Positions 1 through 9,064 of a stretch of DNA of 40,920 nt are shown here, piece by piece (position 1 is the first letter of the stretch; every line of letters begins with the position of its first letter). Made by a program: the position numbers and the translations under genes. The stretch is taken from contig MHHS01000051.1 of NCBI GenBank assembly GCA_001817115.1, positions 1 through 40,920 on the forward strand, given 5' to 3'. The notes beneath the pieces were generated by a model, which worked only from the letters and a program-made list of their open reading frames with translations, did not search any database and was not told the DNA's origin. Source of the stretch: Candidatus Andersenbacteria bacterium RIFCSPHIGHO2_12_FULL_45_11b. GTDB lineage: Bacteria; Patescibacteriota; Andersenbacteria; UBA10190.

Positions 1-80
1 TTCTCTAAATTTGTTGAATTGTTGCAAATTGACTCCGTACGTTACGGAGTCTCATATGTTTCTGAACTTATGCAGAGTCA

Positions 81-989
81 CTACTTTATTTTAATACTAT
101 ATTTTTTTGCGAATGTTGGCAGAAGGCTCTCCTTGTGCTTTCGCAACCCTTCTATCCCTAAGTCTTGTTCATAATTAATGGACTCACATCCCTTATTACG
201 AAAAACTACTGCGAATGAATGCATTAAATATGCATACGCGCCAACTAAGGACACCGATGCCACTTTTTCAAAGTGCAACATCGCATAACCATTACGAAGA
301 TCCTCCCCTATTACAAACCCCTTCATTTTATCTTGAATATATAGCCCAATAATAGTGATGTTGGGAATATGCCCGCCATTTAAAAGCTTATCTATAGCGC
401 TCAGTTCTTTTAGATTTGGGTCTTCTCCCGTAGCCCCTCTTTCATCCATCCAATCTTTCGTTATAGAAAGTATCTCGAGCTTAATTTGAGAATCTTGAGT
501 ATCTAATATTTTTATTTCTGGCAGATACATTCTTTCGCACCTATTCATAAAATTTCTCTTTCCGCGTAATTTGTTTCCCTTAAAACCATCTATCTTTTCA
601 ACCGAAAGTATGTAATCAAAACCATCTCTATCCTCGTCTATCTGAAATTCTACTTGCTGATCGCTAACTTCTTTTATAACATCCTCTGGCAATAAACGAA
701 GCGTCGAATCAATACCAGCATCCTTTGCGTAATTCAAAAGAGTAGAAATTGTGCCAAGAACTTCATTTGTACCTAAAAACGAAAGAAACGGCTCTCCTGA
801 TATATAATCAATAAACATTACAACTAAATTGTCGTTCAAAAGACTTATTCTGAATCCATTGCCAATATCCCAACTCCACATACTCGTAAAATTGAAATCA
901 GAGTACGGCAGGAACTTTGACGTATATCCTATAATCTCCTTCCTATCTGTAATTTCGAGAGACTTAAATTCTGGGAATTTCGGAATCAT
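81..989 (-). CDS. DUF2156 / phosphatidylglycerol lysyltransferase C-terminal-like (GNAT-fold) protein
   Basis: 302 aa ORF; N-terminal 'LPYSDFNFTSMWSWDI' and C-terminal 'INYEQDLGIEGLRKHKESLLP' resemble the DUF2156/LPG_synthase_C family. Confidence 0.8.
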   Translation of the reverse strand: MIPKFPEFKSLEITDRKEIIGYTSKFLPYSDFNFTSMWSWDIGNGFRISLLNDNLVVMFIDYISGEPFLSFLGTNEVLGTISTLLNYAKDAGIDSTLRLLPEDVIKEVSDQQVEFQIDEDRDGFDYILSVEKIDGFKGNKLRGKRNFMNRCERMYLPEIKILDTQDSQIKLEILSITKDWMDERGATGEDPNLKELSAIDKLLNGGHIPNITIIGLYIQDKMKGFVIGEDLRNGYAMLHFEKVASVSLVGAYAYLMHSFAVVFRNKGCESINYEQDLGIEGLRKHKESLLPTFAKKYSIKIK

Positions 990-998
990 CAGATTAAT

Positions 999-1088
999 CT
1001 AATACAAAAGGAGTAAAAAGCGAATTTCAGCCTCGGTGAATTTAACACCTTTCCAACACAATCATTTTGGTGATTTTTGCGCCGAAAT
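999..1088. repeat. Direct repeat copy A (90 bp, identical to 17687-17776), continuing with divergence into the DUF2156 coding region
   Basis: ctaatacaaaaggagtaaaaagcgaatttcagcctcggtgaatttaacacctttccaacacaatcattttggtgatttttgcgccgaaat is present at both sites. Confidence 0.95.
1042..1088 (-). pseudogene. 3' remnant of a SpeD-like (AdoMetDC family) gene
   Basis: Reverse complement encodes FGAKITKMIVLERC*, matching the C-terminus FGAKTTKMTVLDR* of the SpeD-like ORF at 19634-20002. Confidence 0.75.
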
Positions 1089-1140
1089 AATAGTATGGGT
1101 CATTTCCCAAAATGTTCTCTAGGCAATACAATTGCAGTAT

Positions 1141-1770
1141 ATGATATATATCAATTCTCGGACTATTGCAGAAGCTTGGCAAGATGCCTTAAAAGCTCTT
1201 TATGCACAAGGCAAGGTTGTTGAGAATAATGAAATATTCCGTGACTCCGTAATGGCTATTGAAGTTAACGATACAACCTCGGAACTTTTCGATGATCGAT
1301 TTCCAATGTCAAAGCAAGATGTAGAAACAATTAATCATTACTTAGTTACTGGCGAACGCGAAGATAAGGTTATTCATGATTGGACCAAGATTTATCGGAA
1401 GCGGCTTTTTGATAGCGCACCTAACCAAATTCAAAATATTATCGAATATCTTCGTAAAAAACCTACTGGGAAACGCGCTCAAGCATCCATATGGCAACAA
1501 GCCGTAGACTTAACAGGTACCATCGCTCCCTGCTTACAACTACTATGGTTTCAAATTGATGATGGTAAATTAGACATTCATGTTCACATGAGAGCTAGTG
1601 ATTGTTACGGAAAACTATTGATGAATATGAATGAATTCGTAGCACTGCAACAGTACATGGCTAATGAGTTGCAAGTTGAATCAGGAAAATATTACCACTT
1701 CATTGATACGTGTCATTTTAATAGCTCTGATAAGGAAAAGATTGAGAGTTTAGTAGCTGAATTGAAATAA
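1141..1770 (+). CDS. Thymidylate synthase-family protein (short ThyA-like; methanogen TysM-like or nucleotide hydroxymethylase-like)
   Basis: 'TIAPCLQLLWFQIDDGKLDIHVHMRASDCYGKLLMNM...GKYYHFIDTCHF' aligns with the ThyA catalytic Cys (PCH), RSxD, N and H blocks; ATG at 1141 chosen over TTG at 1132. Confidence 0.75.
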   Translation: MIYINSRTIAEAWQDALKALYAQGKVVENNEIFRDSVMAIEVNDTTSELFDDRFPMSKQDVETINHYLVTGEREDKVIHDWTKIYRKRLFDSAPNQIQNIIEYLRKKPTGKRAQASIWQQAVDLTGTIAPCLQLLWFQIDDGKLDIHVHMRASDCYGKLLMNMNEFVALQQYMANELQVESGKYYHFIDTCHFNSSDKEKIESLVAELK

Positions 1771-1775
1771 AAAAA

Positions 1776-1824
1776 AGCTTTGGACTTGTTCACGAGGTTT
1801 TTCTCGTTACTTAAATCCAAAGCT
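1776..1824 (+). terminator. Hairpin/terminator-like structure after the ThyA-like gene
   Basis: agctttgga...tccaaagct outer stem with inner acgag/ctcgt stem. Confidence 0.55.
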
Positions 1825-1840
1825 GTTGAAAGTACATTTT

Positions 1841-2410
1841 CTATCCCCTTATCGCTTTCAGATAAGGAGAATAGATCGATTGAGCAATCTGCGACACCTG
1901 ATTATCGTGAGCAATAACACTCAAATCAAACAGATGATCATATGCTCCATTTTGAAAATCTGCTAGTTCTTGTAAGGCAGCTCGTAAGCGACTGCCCGTA
2001 GGATCCCGTTCATCTTGTCCGAGTCGAATCCGGAGAACTTCCTCAGACGGCGGAATGAGATAAATTACAAACAGCCGATCTGGAAAAGCCTGGGTCATAA
2101 CATCCATACGGCTAATTGGCCAGTCCAATAGCGGAAAGCTCCCGCTGTCAAACGCCTCAATAATTGGCGTAAGTGGCGTGGCGTAACGAATTCCGTACAG
2201 ATCATTAATGACCAGAAATTCACCACGACTATCCATTTCGTCCATCCGTGCTTCACTTAACGGTATTTTATCTGCCTCTCCCTCCCGCAGCTTGCGAGTT
2301 ATATACGGAGAGATATAAACAAACCGACCGTCGAGCTTTCTCAGTTCACGAATAACTGTGCTTTTCCCTGTGCCGGATGGACCCAGCAAGAGAAGAAACT
2401 TACTTGCCAC
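1841..2410 (-). CDS. Guanylate kinase-like P-loop protein
   Basis: GPSGTGKST P-loop, 'YITRKLREGE', 'IPPSEEVLRIRL', Gmk-like layout. Confidence 0.8.
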   Translation of the reverse strand: MASKFLLLLGPSGTGKSTVIRELRKLDGRFVYISPYITRKLREGEADKIPLSEARMDEMDSRGEFLVINDLYGIRYATPLTPIIEAFDSGSFPLLDWPISRMDVMTQAFPDRLFVIYLIPPSEEVLRIRLGQDERDPTGSRLRAALQELADFQNGAYDHLFDLSVIAHDNQVSQIAQSIYSPYLKAIRG

Positions 2411-2413
2411 TCA

Positions 2414-3268
2414 TCATCTCCTTTGCTCGTTAAGTTTAGCTTTCAGTTCAATCGCGACATTCCGTATTGCCTCCCCCCAAGGAATCCCAATGGGATTATC
2501 TGGGTAAAGAACGGCACGCGAAGAATTAACAAACACTCCACTTTTCTGAGAGTTAAGTAAGGAGCGCAAATCGGCATAACTACCTCCTTGCGCTCCAACA
2601 CCAGCCAACAGAATAGGCGTGTTATCTGGAATGGTCGTCCGCACTGCTGCGAGGTCCATTCCAGCTGTCGCTGAAAGTACTACCACCATATTACCGTTAG
2701 TACTCCAGCGATTCACCACCAGGTCAAGAATGTGTTGCCACAATGCTCGACCATCGATCATGAGCGCGTCCTGCACAATCGAACTACCTGGGTTACTGGT
2801 TCGGACCAGAACTACCACAAGCTTATCGGACAGCTTCGCTACGGGCTGAAGAACATCGTCTCCCATATAGGGATTAACAACGATGCCATCCGCACCCATA
2901 GCATCCAGGATATTCTCAATGTAAGCTGCCATCGTGTTGTCGATGTCGCCGACTTTGCAGTCAACTATCACAGGTATCCCCGCATAATTTGTGTGGGTAT
3001 ACGCAATGATACTTTTCAATACATCGTGACCACCTGGCAGTAGATCAAAGAATGCCTTTTGGACTTTATACGCACAGACATGCTCTGCTGTCACATCAAC
3101 CACGCCTTGCAAAAATTGCAGGGTTTTTTCTTCGTCAGTTCCTTTCTGAGAAAAAACCTCCGCCGGAAGCCGATGGAGATCCGGGTCAAGACCGCAACAA
3201 AGTAACGTATTATGCTGAATCATTCGTTGATACAGCATTTCTTTTGCCGTAGCCATGAGATTAGTCAT
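2414..3268 (-). CDS. pyrF: Orotidine 5'-phosphate decarboxylase (type 2)
   Basis: 'CGLDPDLHRLP', 'VIVDCKVGDIDNTMAAY', 'VLVRTSNPGS' motifs; start uncertain (3292, 3268 or 3256). Confidence 0.88.
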   Translation of the reverse strand: MTNLMATAKEMLYQRMIQHNTLLCCGLDPDLHRLPAEVFSQKGTDEEKTLQFLQGVVDVTAEHVCAYKVQKAFFDLLPGGHDVLKSIIAYTHTNYAGIPVIVDCKVGDIDNTMAAYIENILDAMGADGIVVNPYMGDDVLQPVAKLSDKLVVVLVRTSNPGSSIVQDALMIDGRALWQHILDLVVNRWSTNGNMVVVLSATAGMDLAAVRTTIPDNTPILLAGVGAQGGSYADLRSLLNSQKSGVFVNSSRAVLYPDNPIGIPWGEAIRNVAIELKAKLNEQRR

Positions 3269-4079
3269 CCTCCTTTGCTTTTTGATTAGCAACTAGATTG
3301 ATATGGCCAAGGTGCTGCTGTTTAGCCAGTAAGTGTCGCAGTGTGTCCGCTGTAGGAGCCACTATAATGGGCTCTAAATCACCAGCAACGTAGCCATTAC
3401 CCTGAAAAATTTCCGCCTTCTTGGGATTGTTAGTCGCCAGATTAATCTGGCATACCGCTGGAATCTCAAAAAACTTGAGAATACAGATTACACCAGCGTA
3501 CGTTCTAACATCAATGACACCGCCTGGGGCCAGTAAAGAAGCAGACTCAACGGTATCAAGCTTAAGTTCATCTTGTAACCACATTGTTGCCAATTTGAAA
3601 GGCAATCCCATACCACGACCATCTTGTCGTGGAATATGAACGATCATGCCCTCACCAATTTCATCCAGCTTTTTCATTGCTAGAAGAAGTTGTTCGGAGC
3701 ATTCGCAGGAGCAGTCACCGAACACTTGACCCGTCTCACAACCAGAATCCGTACGCAGAACCAACTGTTCTTTGTTTTGGAAAACAGGCATGAACTCGGC
3801 GTTAAGCTGAGCTCGTACGATCACCGAATATTTAATCCAGTGATCGTCGATAGCAAAATCGAATTGCCAAAACTTGCCGCTTTTAGTGTTAAGAACACCA
3901 ATACCGCGACGTTCAACTGCATACCAGCGACTTGATCCATTTTCATGAACTAAGATGCGCTTAGTCAGTGGTTTCATTGCTTGCTTGATGGCAGCAACGA
4001 ATTGTTCAACTTCTTCGAGAGACATGCCATTACGAACGGCAATCTCGCTTAGATCAACTAGTGATCCGAACGATGGCAT
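3261..4079 (-). CDS. GTP cyclohydrolase II-like (RibA family)
   Basis: 'GCETGQVFGDCSCECSEQL' keeps the C-x10-C-x-C zinc site; 'RQDGRGMGL' and 'INLATNNPKK' are RibA motifs. Confidence 0.85.
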   Translation of the reverse strand: MPSFGSLVDLSEIAVRNGMSLEEVEQFVAAIKQAMKPLTKRILVHENGSSRWYAVERRGIGVLNTKSGKFWQFDFAIDDHWIKYSVIVRAQLNAEFMPVFQNKEQLVLRTDSGCETGQVFGDCSCECSEQLLLAMKKLDEIGEGMIVHIPRQDGRGMGLPFKLATMWLQDELKLDTVESASLLAPGGVIDVRTYAGVICILKFFEIPAVCQINLATNNPKKAEIFQGNGYVAGDLEPIIVAPTADTLRHLLAKQQHLGHINLVANQKAKEDD

Positions 4080-4083
4080 AATA

Positions 4084-4479
4084 TTACTCCTTGTTTGTAG
4101 TGTCTGGTGGAGGTGTATACGTTCCGTCGCTTTTCTTCTTCGCGATAAGACCGTGTCGAAGGTTATAAGCTAACCGACCATCGTCATATTTCATAGGACT
4201 ACCGAGTACGACACCGCAAGAAGAGCAGACGAGATTAGTCATGTTCTTCGTCTCTACAATATCAGCCCGGTCTTGGAGCTGAGCCAATACAGGAGGTGCA
4301 AAGATGCGATTTAAGTAAAGCCGAAGGACTCTACCGGGACCATCCTTTTGATACAGCAAAATCCATGTGTTGCAGGCTGCGCAAGAGATGTCCAGAAACT
4401 TTGCAGACCCTCCACGCACCTTGCGATACCGATCGTTCTTGAGAGTAAACTGTTGAGTTGGCTGCTTTTCTTCAAGCAT
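4084..4479 (-). CDS. Hypothetical zinc-ribbon protein
   Basis: 131 aa with two CxxC pairs (CAAC, CSSC); 4 bp upstream of the RibA-like gene, same strand. Confidence 0.7.
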   Translation of the reverse strand: MLEEKQPTQQFTLKNDRYRKVRGGSAKFLDISCAACNTWILLYQKDGPGRVLRLYLNRIFAPPVLAQLQDRADIVETKNMTNLVCSSCGVVLGSPMKYDDGRLAYNLRHGLIAKKKSDGTYTPPPDTTNKE

Positions 4480-4626
4480 AAGGAATCCTTTTAATTATCA
4501 AAGGGCTGCCCAGAACTTACTATGAAAATATAGTAAGACTATTATTCGTACTACATAATCGATAGGAAGTCAATAAATTCGCCACCATCAATCCTTACTG
4601 TGAATTATAGGTTATATTACTAGCAG

Positions 4627-4998
4627 ATGAACAAAGCTACTTTATACATTATCAATACCTCTCGATTCTTCGGGGACTTTACGCCAATTGTTCCGTATAT
4701 GGCGCTTTTTTTCATACAGCACAATATTTCTGTTTCGCAAATTTCTCTTTTATTCTTGCTATGGGCGTTAAGCATTCTCGTGTTTGAAATCCCGACAGGA
4801 ATGCTTGCGGATAAAGTAAATAGAAAAACAATTCTTATTGCATCTCGCGTACTCAAACTTTGCTGCTTTGCTGTTTGGCTAGCATGGCCAAGTTTTGCAG
4901 GATTCGCGGTCGGGTTTATTTTATGGGGCATTGCAACCGCATTGGATTCTGGTGCGTTTCAAGCATTTTTATATGACCACTTGCACGACCATAATGCT
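4627..4998 (+). pseudogene. Truncated MFS transporter (N-terminal about 4-5 TM segments)
   Basis: MFS-like 'FEIPTGMLADKVNRKTIL'; homology stops near 'HDHNAR' where the frame runs antisense into the next gene's 3' end. Confidence 0.7.
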
Positions 4999-5004
4999 CG
5001 TAAA

Positions 5005-5550
5005 CTATTCTGCCGTCCAACGAATAATTTCTGCATTAGAAACATCCACCGCACCTTTAATAAACATGTGTGGAATTAGATGAAACAAAAATGGCTTTTC
5101 GCCTTTTTGGGCAACTTCTTCGTAGTATTCAATAGTATTTGGAGGAACCTCGCTTAGCTCTTGATATTTTTCCGGATCGACCAACGCAACGTCTTGTGCA
5201 TGTATCCCAAAATCACCCTCGCTAGTTCCAGGATAAGAATACCACACCATAGGAAGATGTTTTACATCATTAATCGGAATCTTGTACCAGAGTTTTTCTG
5301 GATCTGGACTAAGCCCCGCTAAAATCATCGCTTCAAATACTTTCGAAGGCTCAATAGGCGCTACAAAAATAACATCGTTCCAAGAACAGTTTAAAACCGG
5401 AATCTTTTGTTGTGCCAACCCTTCTCGGCCAACATACTTCTCATTCTCTTGCGCAAATATCGCCGGGTACTTTCCCTTCAAGCTACTAAGGGGATATAGG
5501 ACTACCCCCTGCATTGCAGATGGTTTTTGATGGTAAAGATATTGCATCAC
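5005..5550 (-). CDS. Hypothetical protein
   Basis: 181 aa ORF with coding-like composition; no family recognised. Confidence 0.6.
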   Translation of the reverse strand: MMQYLYHQKPSAMQGVVLYPLSSLKGKYPAIFAQENEKYVGREGLAQQKIPVLNCSWNDVIFVAPIEPSKVFEAMILAGLSPDPEKLWYKIPINDVKHLPMVWYSYPGTSEGDFGIHAQDVALVDPEKYQELSEVPPNTIEYYEEVAQKGEKPFLFHLIPHMFIKGAVDVSNAEIIRWTAE

Positions 5551-5752
5551 AATACAGTATAACCCTTGCAGTGTTGTCGCAAGTCGAGCAATTCAACCAG
5601 CAGATCAAGCAGCGGAAAAGATTTGCAATACGGTAGGCCATTAAACATGCGTTTACTACCCCACTTGCCCATCTACCACGTTCTCGGACGTGGTCTTTTA
5701 CTATTACACGGGACGTTAGAACTATTTTTAAGGGGTTGAATGATACAACGAT

Positions 5753-6511
5753 TTATATTCCAGACTTTTTATAAAGTTCTGAAATATTCGTAAATTCCTT
5801 TTTCTGCTCGATTTCTTCTGTAACGATGTCCCCATTTCGATTATATACTTTATATGCTTTCGCATGAGGTTTTGAAGTAATGACGCGATATGTATTGCCC
5901 ACAAATTCGATAGCGCACCCATCATCAACCCCTATACCAAATCCGCCTATTTTTCGAATCATGTCTTCAAAGTTTTTTCTTCGTTTCACTCCGAGCGTTT
6001 CACTGTCAAAGTGTGGGCAATGGATACCTTTTAAAAACCCCAAGCCAGTAACATTTGTATATATCCATTTTTCATCATCATAAAAAGACATTGAATCGCT
6101 ATGCCCAGATTCATACCAGCATATAGACCCCGCGCTTAAACCGCTTAAAATAATTCCTCGTTCCCATGCTTTTTTCAAAACCTTGTCCACTCCAAGTAAT
6201 CGCCAACGCTTCATCATCTTGAGCGTATTACCTCCGCCCACATATATAATGTCAGTATTAAGAATTTTGCTTTCTATCTCTGCCCTAGATAGCTTCCCGT
6301 TAGCAAGCAATAAAACGTCTGTCTTACAACCAAGCTGTTTGCCAAAATATTTTTGTATACCTTCCCAATATCCTTGCGCATCACCACTCGCAGTGGGAAT
6401 AAACAACAATTTCGGATGCTTTTTGCCAGAAAGTCGAATAATCTCCTTATCAATGACAAGAGTTTCTTTTTCGTCAATTTCCCCTCCGCCGATTGTTACT
6501 ATTTTCTTCAT
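5753..6511 (-). CDS. Peptidase S51 family protein (PepE/cyanophycinase-like)
   Basis: 'IYVGGGNTLKMMKRW', 'GLSAGSICW' nucleophile elbow, 'FGIGVDDGCAIEF'; ATG at 6511 starts the MKKIVTIGGGEI sequence. Confidence 0.85.
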   Translation of the reverse strand: MKKIVTIGGGEIDEKETLVIDKEIIRLSGKKHPKLLFIPTASGDAQGYWEGIQKYFGKQLGCKTDVLLLANGKLSRAEIESKILNTDIIYVGGGNTLKMMKRWRLLGVDKVLKKAWERGIILSGLSAGSICWYESGHSDSMSFYDDEKWIYTNVTGLGFLKGIHCPHFDSETLGVKRRKNFEDMIRKIGGFGIGVDDGCAIEFVGNTYRVITSKPHAKAYKVYNRNGDIVTEEIEQKKEFTNISELYKKSGI

Positions 6512-6578
6512 GCGATAATCGTAATTGAGTTTTGTAGCTTCGTCGAATATGGGTAGAACTTCAAAAATAGCAAAAGAA

Positions 6579-7031
6579 TTACATTGAGAGCACATCCCCA
6601 TGCCTCTTTCCCGGCACCACTACAAGCTTTGCGTGCAGCTTTCGTGCAATGATCTCCGCAGTCTTCTTCATAGCGGGAATTTCAAACTCCCCAACGTAAA
6701 CCGTAACCGCACAAGTAACTGTGGGGATAGGCCCTATCTCCTTGTATCGCTTCTTTCCAATGAGCCGAAGAAAGCTTTTTCCAGCCAGTTGTACTGTTTC
6801 TGTAAAAATTGGCGAAGGAGAGTATAGGTGAAGCTCTTTCGGAGGGTTCTTTTCCGCCACTATCAAAGCTATCGCTGCGCCAATAGAGTGCCCGGTTACA
6901 ATATCTTTGCTTGTAAGGTGAACCTTGTCGCACCAGTCTTGTATCGTATTATGTTTCCACGTCAAATTAACCGAAATGACTCTCTTCGGTAATTTATATT
7001 CTTTCGTATCTAATGCAATGAATAGTTTCAT
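6579..7031 (-). CDS. Alpha/beta hydrolase-like protein
   Basis: 'VTGHSIGAAIAL' nucleophile elbow; 'VPGKRHGDVLSM' near the C-terminus. Confidence 0.65.
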   Translation of the reverse strand: MKLFIALDTKEYKLPKRVISVNLTWKHNTIQDWCDKVHLTSKDIVTGHSIGAAIALIVAEKNPPKELHLYSPSPIFTETVQLAGKSFLRLIGKKRYKEIGPIPTVTCAVTVYVGEFEIPAMKKTAEIIARKLHAKLVVVPGKRHGDVLSM

Positions 7032-7104
7032 AAAAAAGAGCGGTTTTGGTGAGACCGCCGAACTCCTGACGTTTATACGTCGAACTCTCCGTTCTTACAT
7101 CTGC

Positions 7105-7437
7105 TCATCCAGTGTGCATGAGCACTAGCGCAAAGACCGCAAGCGCTACCCCTGCCCATTTCTGCGTCGACATATGATCGTCAAACATAACGGGGCCAAC
7201 CACAAGAGCAACGGCGCAGTTCGCGAGCAGAAAGAGAATAACGCAATCTGCGAGCATTCCCTTCTTCAGCATTACGGTGAACAGCACAAGCGCCAGTATC
7301 CAACAAGCGTACCCTCCCAACAGATAAATCGGCTTGTGGCTGACCTTTGCCCAGTGGTTCAGGAGGATATCTCCAGTACCGCCCACCAGCCCAGAAGCCA
7401 ATGCCAATACATACAGCATGACATGCGCGCGATCCAT
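7105..7437 (-). CDS. Small EamA/SMR-like membrane transporter
   Basis: About 110 aa with four predicted TM segments, DMT/SMR-like. Confidence 0.65.
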   Translation of the reverse strand: MDRAHVMLYVLALASGLVGGTGDILLNHWAKVSHKPIYLLGGYACWILALVLFTVMLKKGMLADCVILFLLANCAVALVVGPVMFDDHMSTQKWAGVALAVFALVLMHTG

Positions 7438-7837
7438 GAAAATCTCCTTCGTATACGGTGTTTTTGAGGCACTTCGCCTCAACCAATAGAGCTGTAAAGA
7501 ACACTTGCATTATTATACATAATGTGGTGAAAAAGTCAAATATGGTAGCAGGGGCGATGCCATTTACAGTAACACGAAACGTGTTCGTATCGATTCTCCT
7601 GTTCCCTATCAACCCTACACCACGTTCTCACGAACGTGGCTTTTGTCAGAAAAAGCTCCCCCCATTCTTGAATACTCGAAGTTGCCACCTATGCGGTCAT
7701 CTTGTACAGAAATTTGCATTATTTTTATAGAACAGCTATACTAATAAGTCAAGAAAAATACCTTGGCTACGGGCAATAAAATCCGTACCTTCTGTTTCTA
7801 AAAGTACCTTCACAATCAATTAAAAGGACACCGAATC

Positions 7838-8953
7838 ATGAAAAAGGAAATTATGTCGCCAGAACGTTTGGCAGCCTCGTTGGCAATTCTAGACCTGACG
7901 GATCCCAAAAATGGGATTCACGCTATCAACATTGTCGCCAGTAATGTAGTTCGTGCATTGGAGAAAACTTATCGGGGAGTGATTGTTGAAGAGGTGCGTT
8001 CTGTCCCTGAAGTCTCCGTAAAAGAGAACTTCGACGATCTTCTCTTCCCCACAGACAACGCTGGACGATCTTCTCGTTACACGAGGTATGTTACGGAGGA
8101 CACAGTTTTGCGAACTCATACCTCAGCGGTAATTCCGAGATGGCTTGAAAAAGTATCTCGGGATAATGCTAGCGATCGGATTGTTGTCCTGCCGGGAATG
8201 TGTTATCGCCGTGATGTTGTGGATAAAACTCATTGTGGCGAGCCACACCAGATGGACGTTTGGCGAATCAAACGCGGTAATCCCCATTTTGCCAGGACAG
8301 ACATGCTTCACTTGATAGAAACTATCTTGGGATCGGTGGTTCCAGGATATAAATACCAAGCAAATGAAGTCGTACATCCTTACACTATGAACGGTCTTGA
8401 AGTGTACGTCTCGGTAAAAGGGTCATGGCTTGAGGTTCTTGAATGCGGTGAAGTTCATCCGACAGTTCTCAAGAATGCGAATCTTGATCCTAACGAATAC
8501 TCAGGGCTTGCTCTGGGAATGGGTCTTGATCGGCTAGTGATGATCACTAAAGATATTGACGATATTCGTGTTTTGAGATCAGAAGATCCTCGAATAAGGC
8601 GCCAAATGGCAGATCTTAAAAAGTTCGTCCCTGTCTCAAACCAACCGGCAACCAAAAGGGTCCTCTCATATTCGACTTCCGTCGAAAAAACGGAGGAAGA
8701 CATTTGCGAGGAAATTCGCGACGAGCTAGGTCCAGATACTATCTTCATAGAGAGAATCGAGTACTCCGAAATTTTCTATGAACAGCTTCCGGAAAAGGCC
8801 AGATCAAACCTCGGCATTAGCCCAGACCAGAAAAATGTTGTGGCAACACTGACATTCCGATCATTAGAAGGCTCAATGCCAAAAACGATGGTCAATGAGT
8901 GGATGCAGCGTCTCTACCCGAGACTAAATAAGGGAAATCGGGGATACATGTAG
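7838..8953 (+). CDS. Single-chain phenylalanyl-tRNA synthetase-like protein (class II core plus FDX-ACB domain)
   Basis: Motif 2 'YRRDVVDKTHCGEPHQMDVWRI', motif 3 'GLALGMGLDRLVMITKDIDDIRVL', C-terminal FDX-ACB-like 'VVATLTFRSLEGSM'. Confidence 0.8.
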   Translation: MKKEIMSPERLAASLAILDLTDPKNGIHAINIVASNVVRALEKTYRGVIVEEVRSVPEVSVKENFDDLLFPTDNAGRSSRYTRYVTEDTVLRTHTSAVIPRWLEKVSRDNASDRIVVLPGMCYRRDVVDKTHCGEPHQMDVWRIKRGNPHFARTDMLHLIETILGSVVPGYKYQANEVVHPYTMNGLEVYVSVKGSWLEVLECGEVHPTVLKNANLDPNEYSGLALGMGLDRLVMITKDIDDIRVLRSEDPRIRRQMADLKKFVPVSNQPATKRVLSYSTSVEKTEEDICEEIRDELGPDTIFIERIEYSEIFYEQLPEKARSNLGISPDQKNVVATLTFRSLEGSMPKTMVNEWMQRLYPRLNKGNRGYM

Positions 8954-8976
8954 TCGCTTGCAAATCTGTTTCGTAG

Positions 8977-9002
8977 AGGCCACAGACATCTGTCTGTGGC
9001 CT
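8977..9002 (+). terminator. Rho-independent terminator
   Basis: aggccacagacatctgtctgtggcct followed by attttat. Confidence 0.8.
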
Positions 9003-9017
9003 ATTTTATATATAAAA

Positions 9018-9047
9018 CCCCCGTTGTCAGTTTCGCTGACACGGGGG
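9018..9047 (-). terminator. Rho-independent terminator for the minus-strand LysRS-like gene/operon
   Basis: Reverse strand CCCCCGTGTCAG-CGAAA-CTGACAACGGGGGTTTTA. Confidence 0.8.
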
Positions 9048-9064
9048 CTGTAATACACCAAACC

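Noticed and set aside
2619-4173. Plus-strand ORFs antisense to pyrF and ribA-like genes (2619, 2732, 3052, 3421, 3690, 3955)
   Set aside because: Antisense to clear enzyme genes, low-complexity translations with no recognisable families.
4620-4931. 103-aa minus-strand ORF over the MFS fragment
   Set aside because: Antisense to recognisable MFS N-terminal sequence; no independent support.
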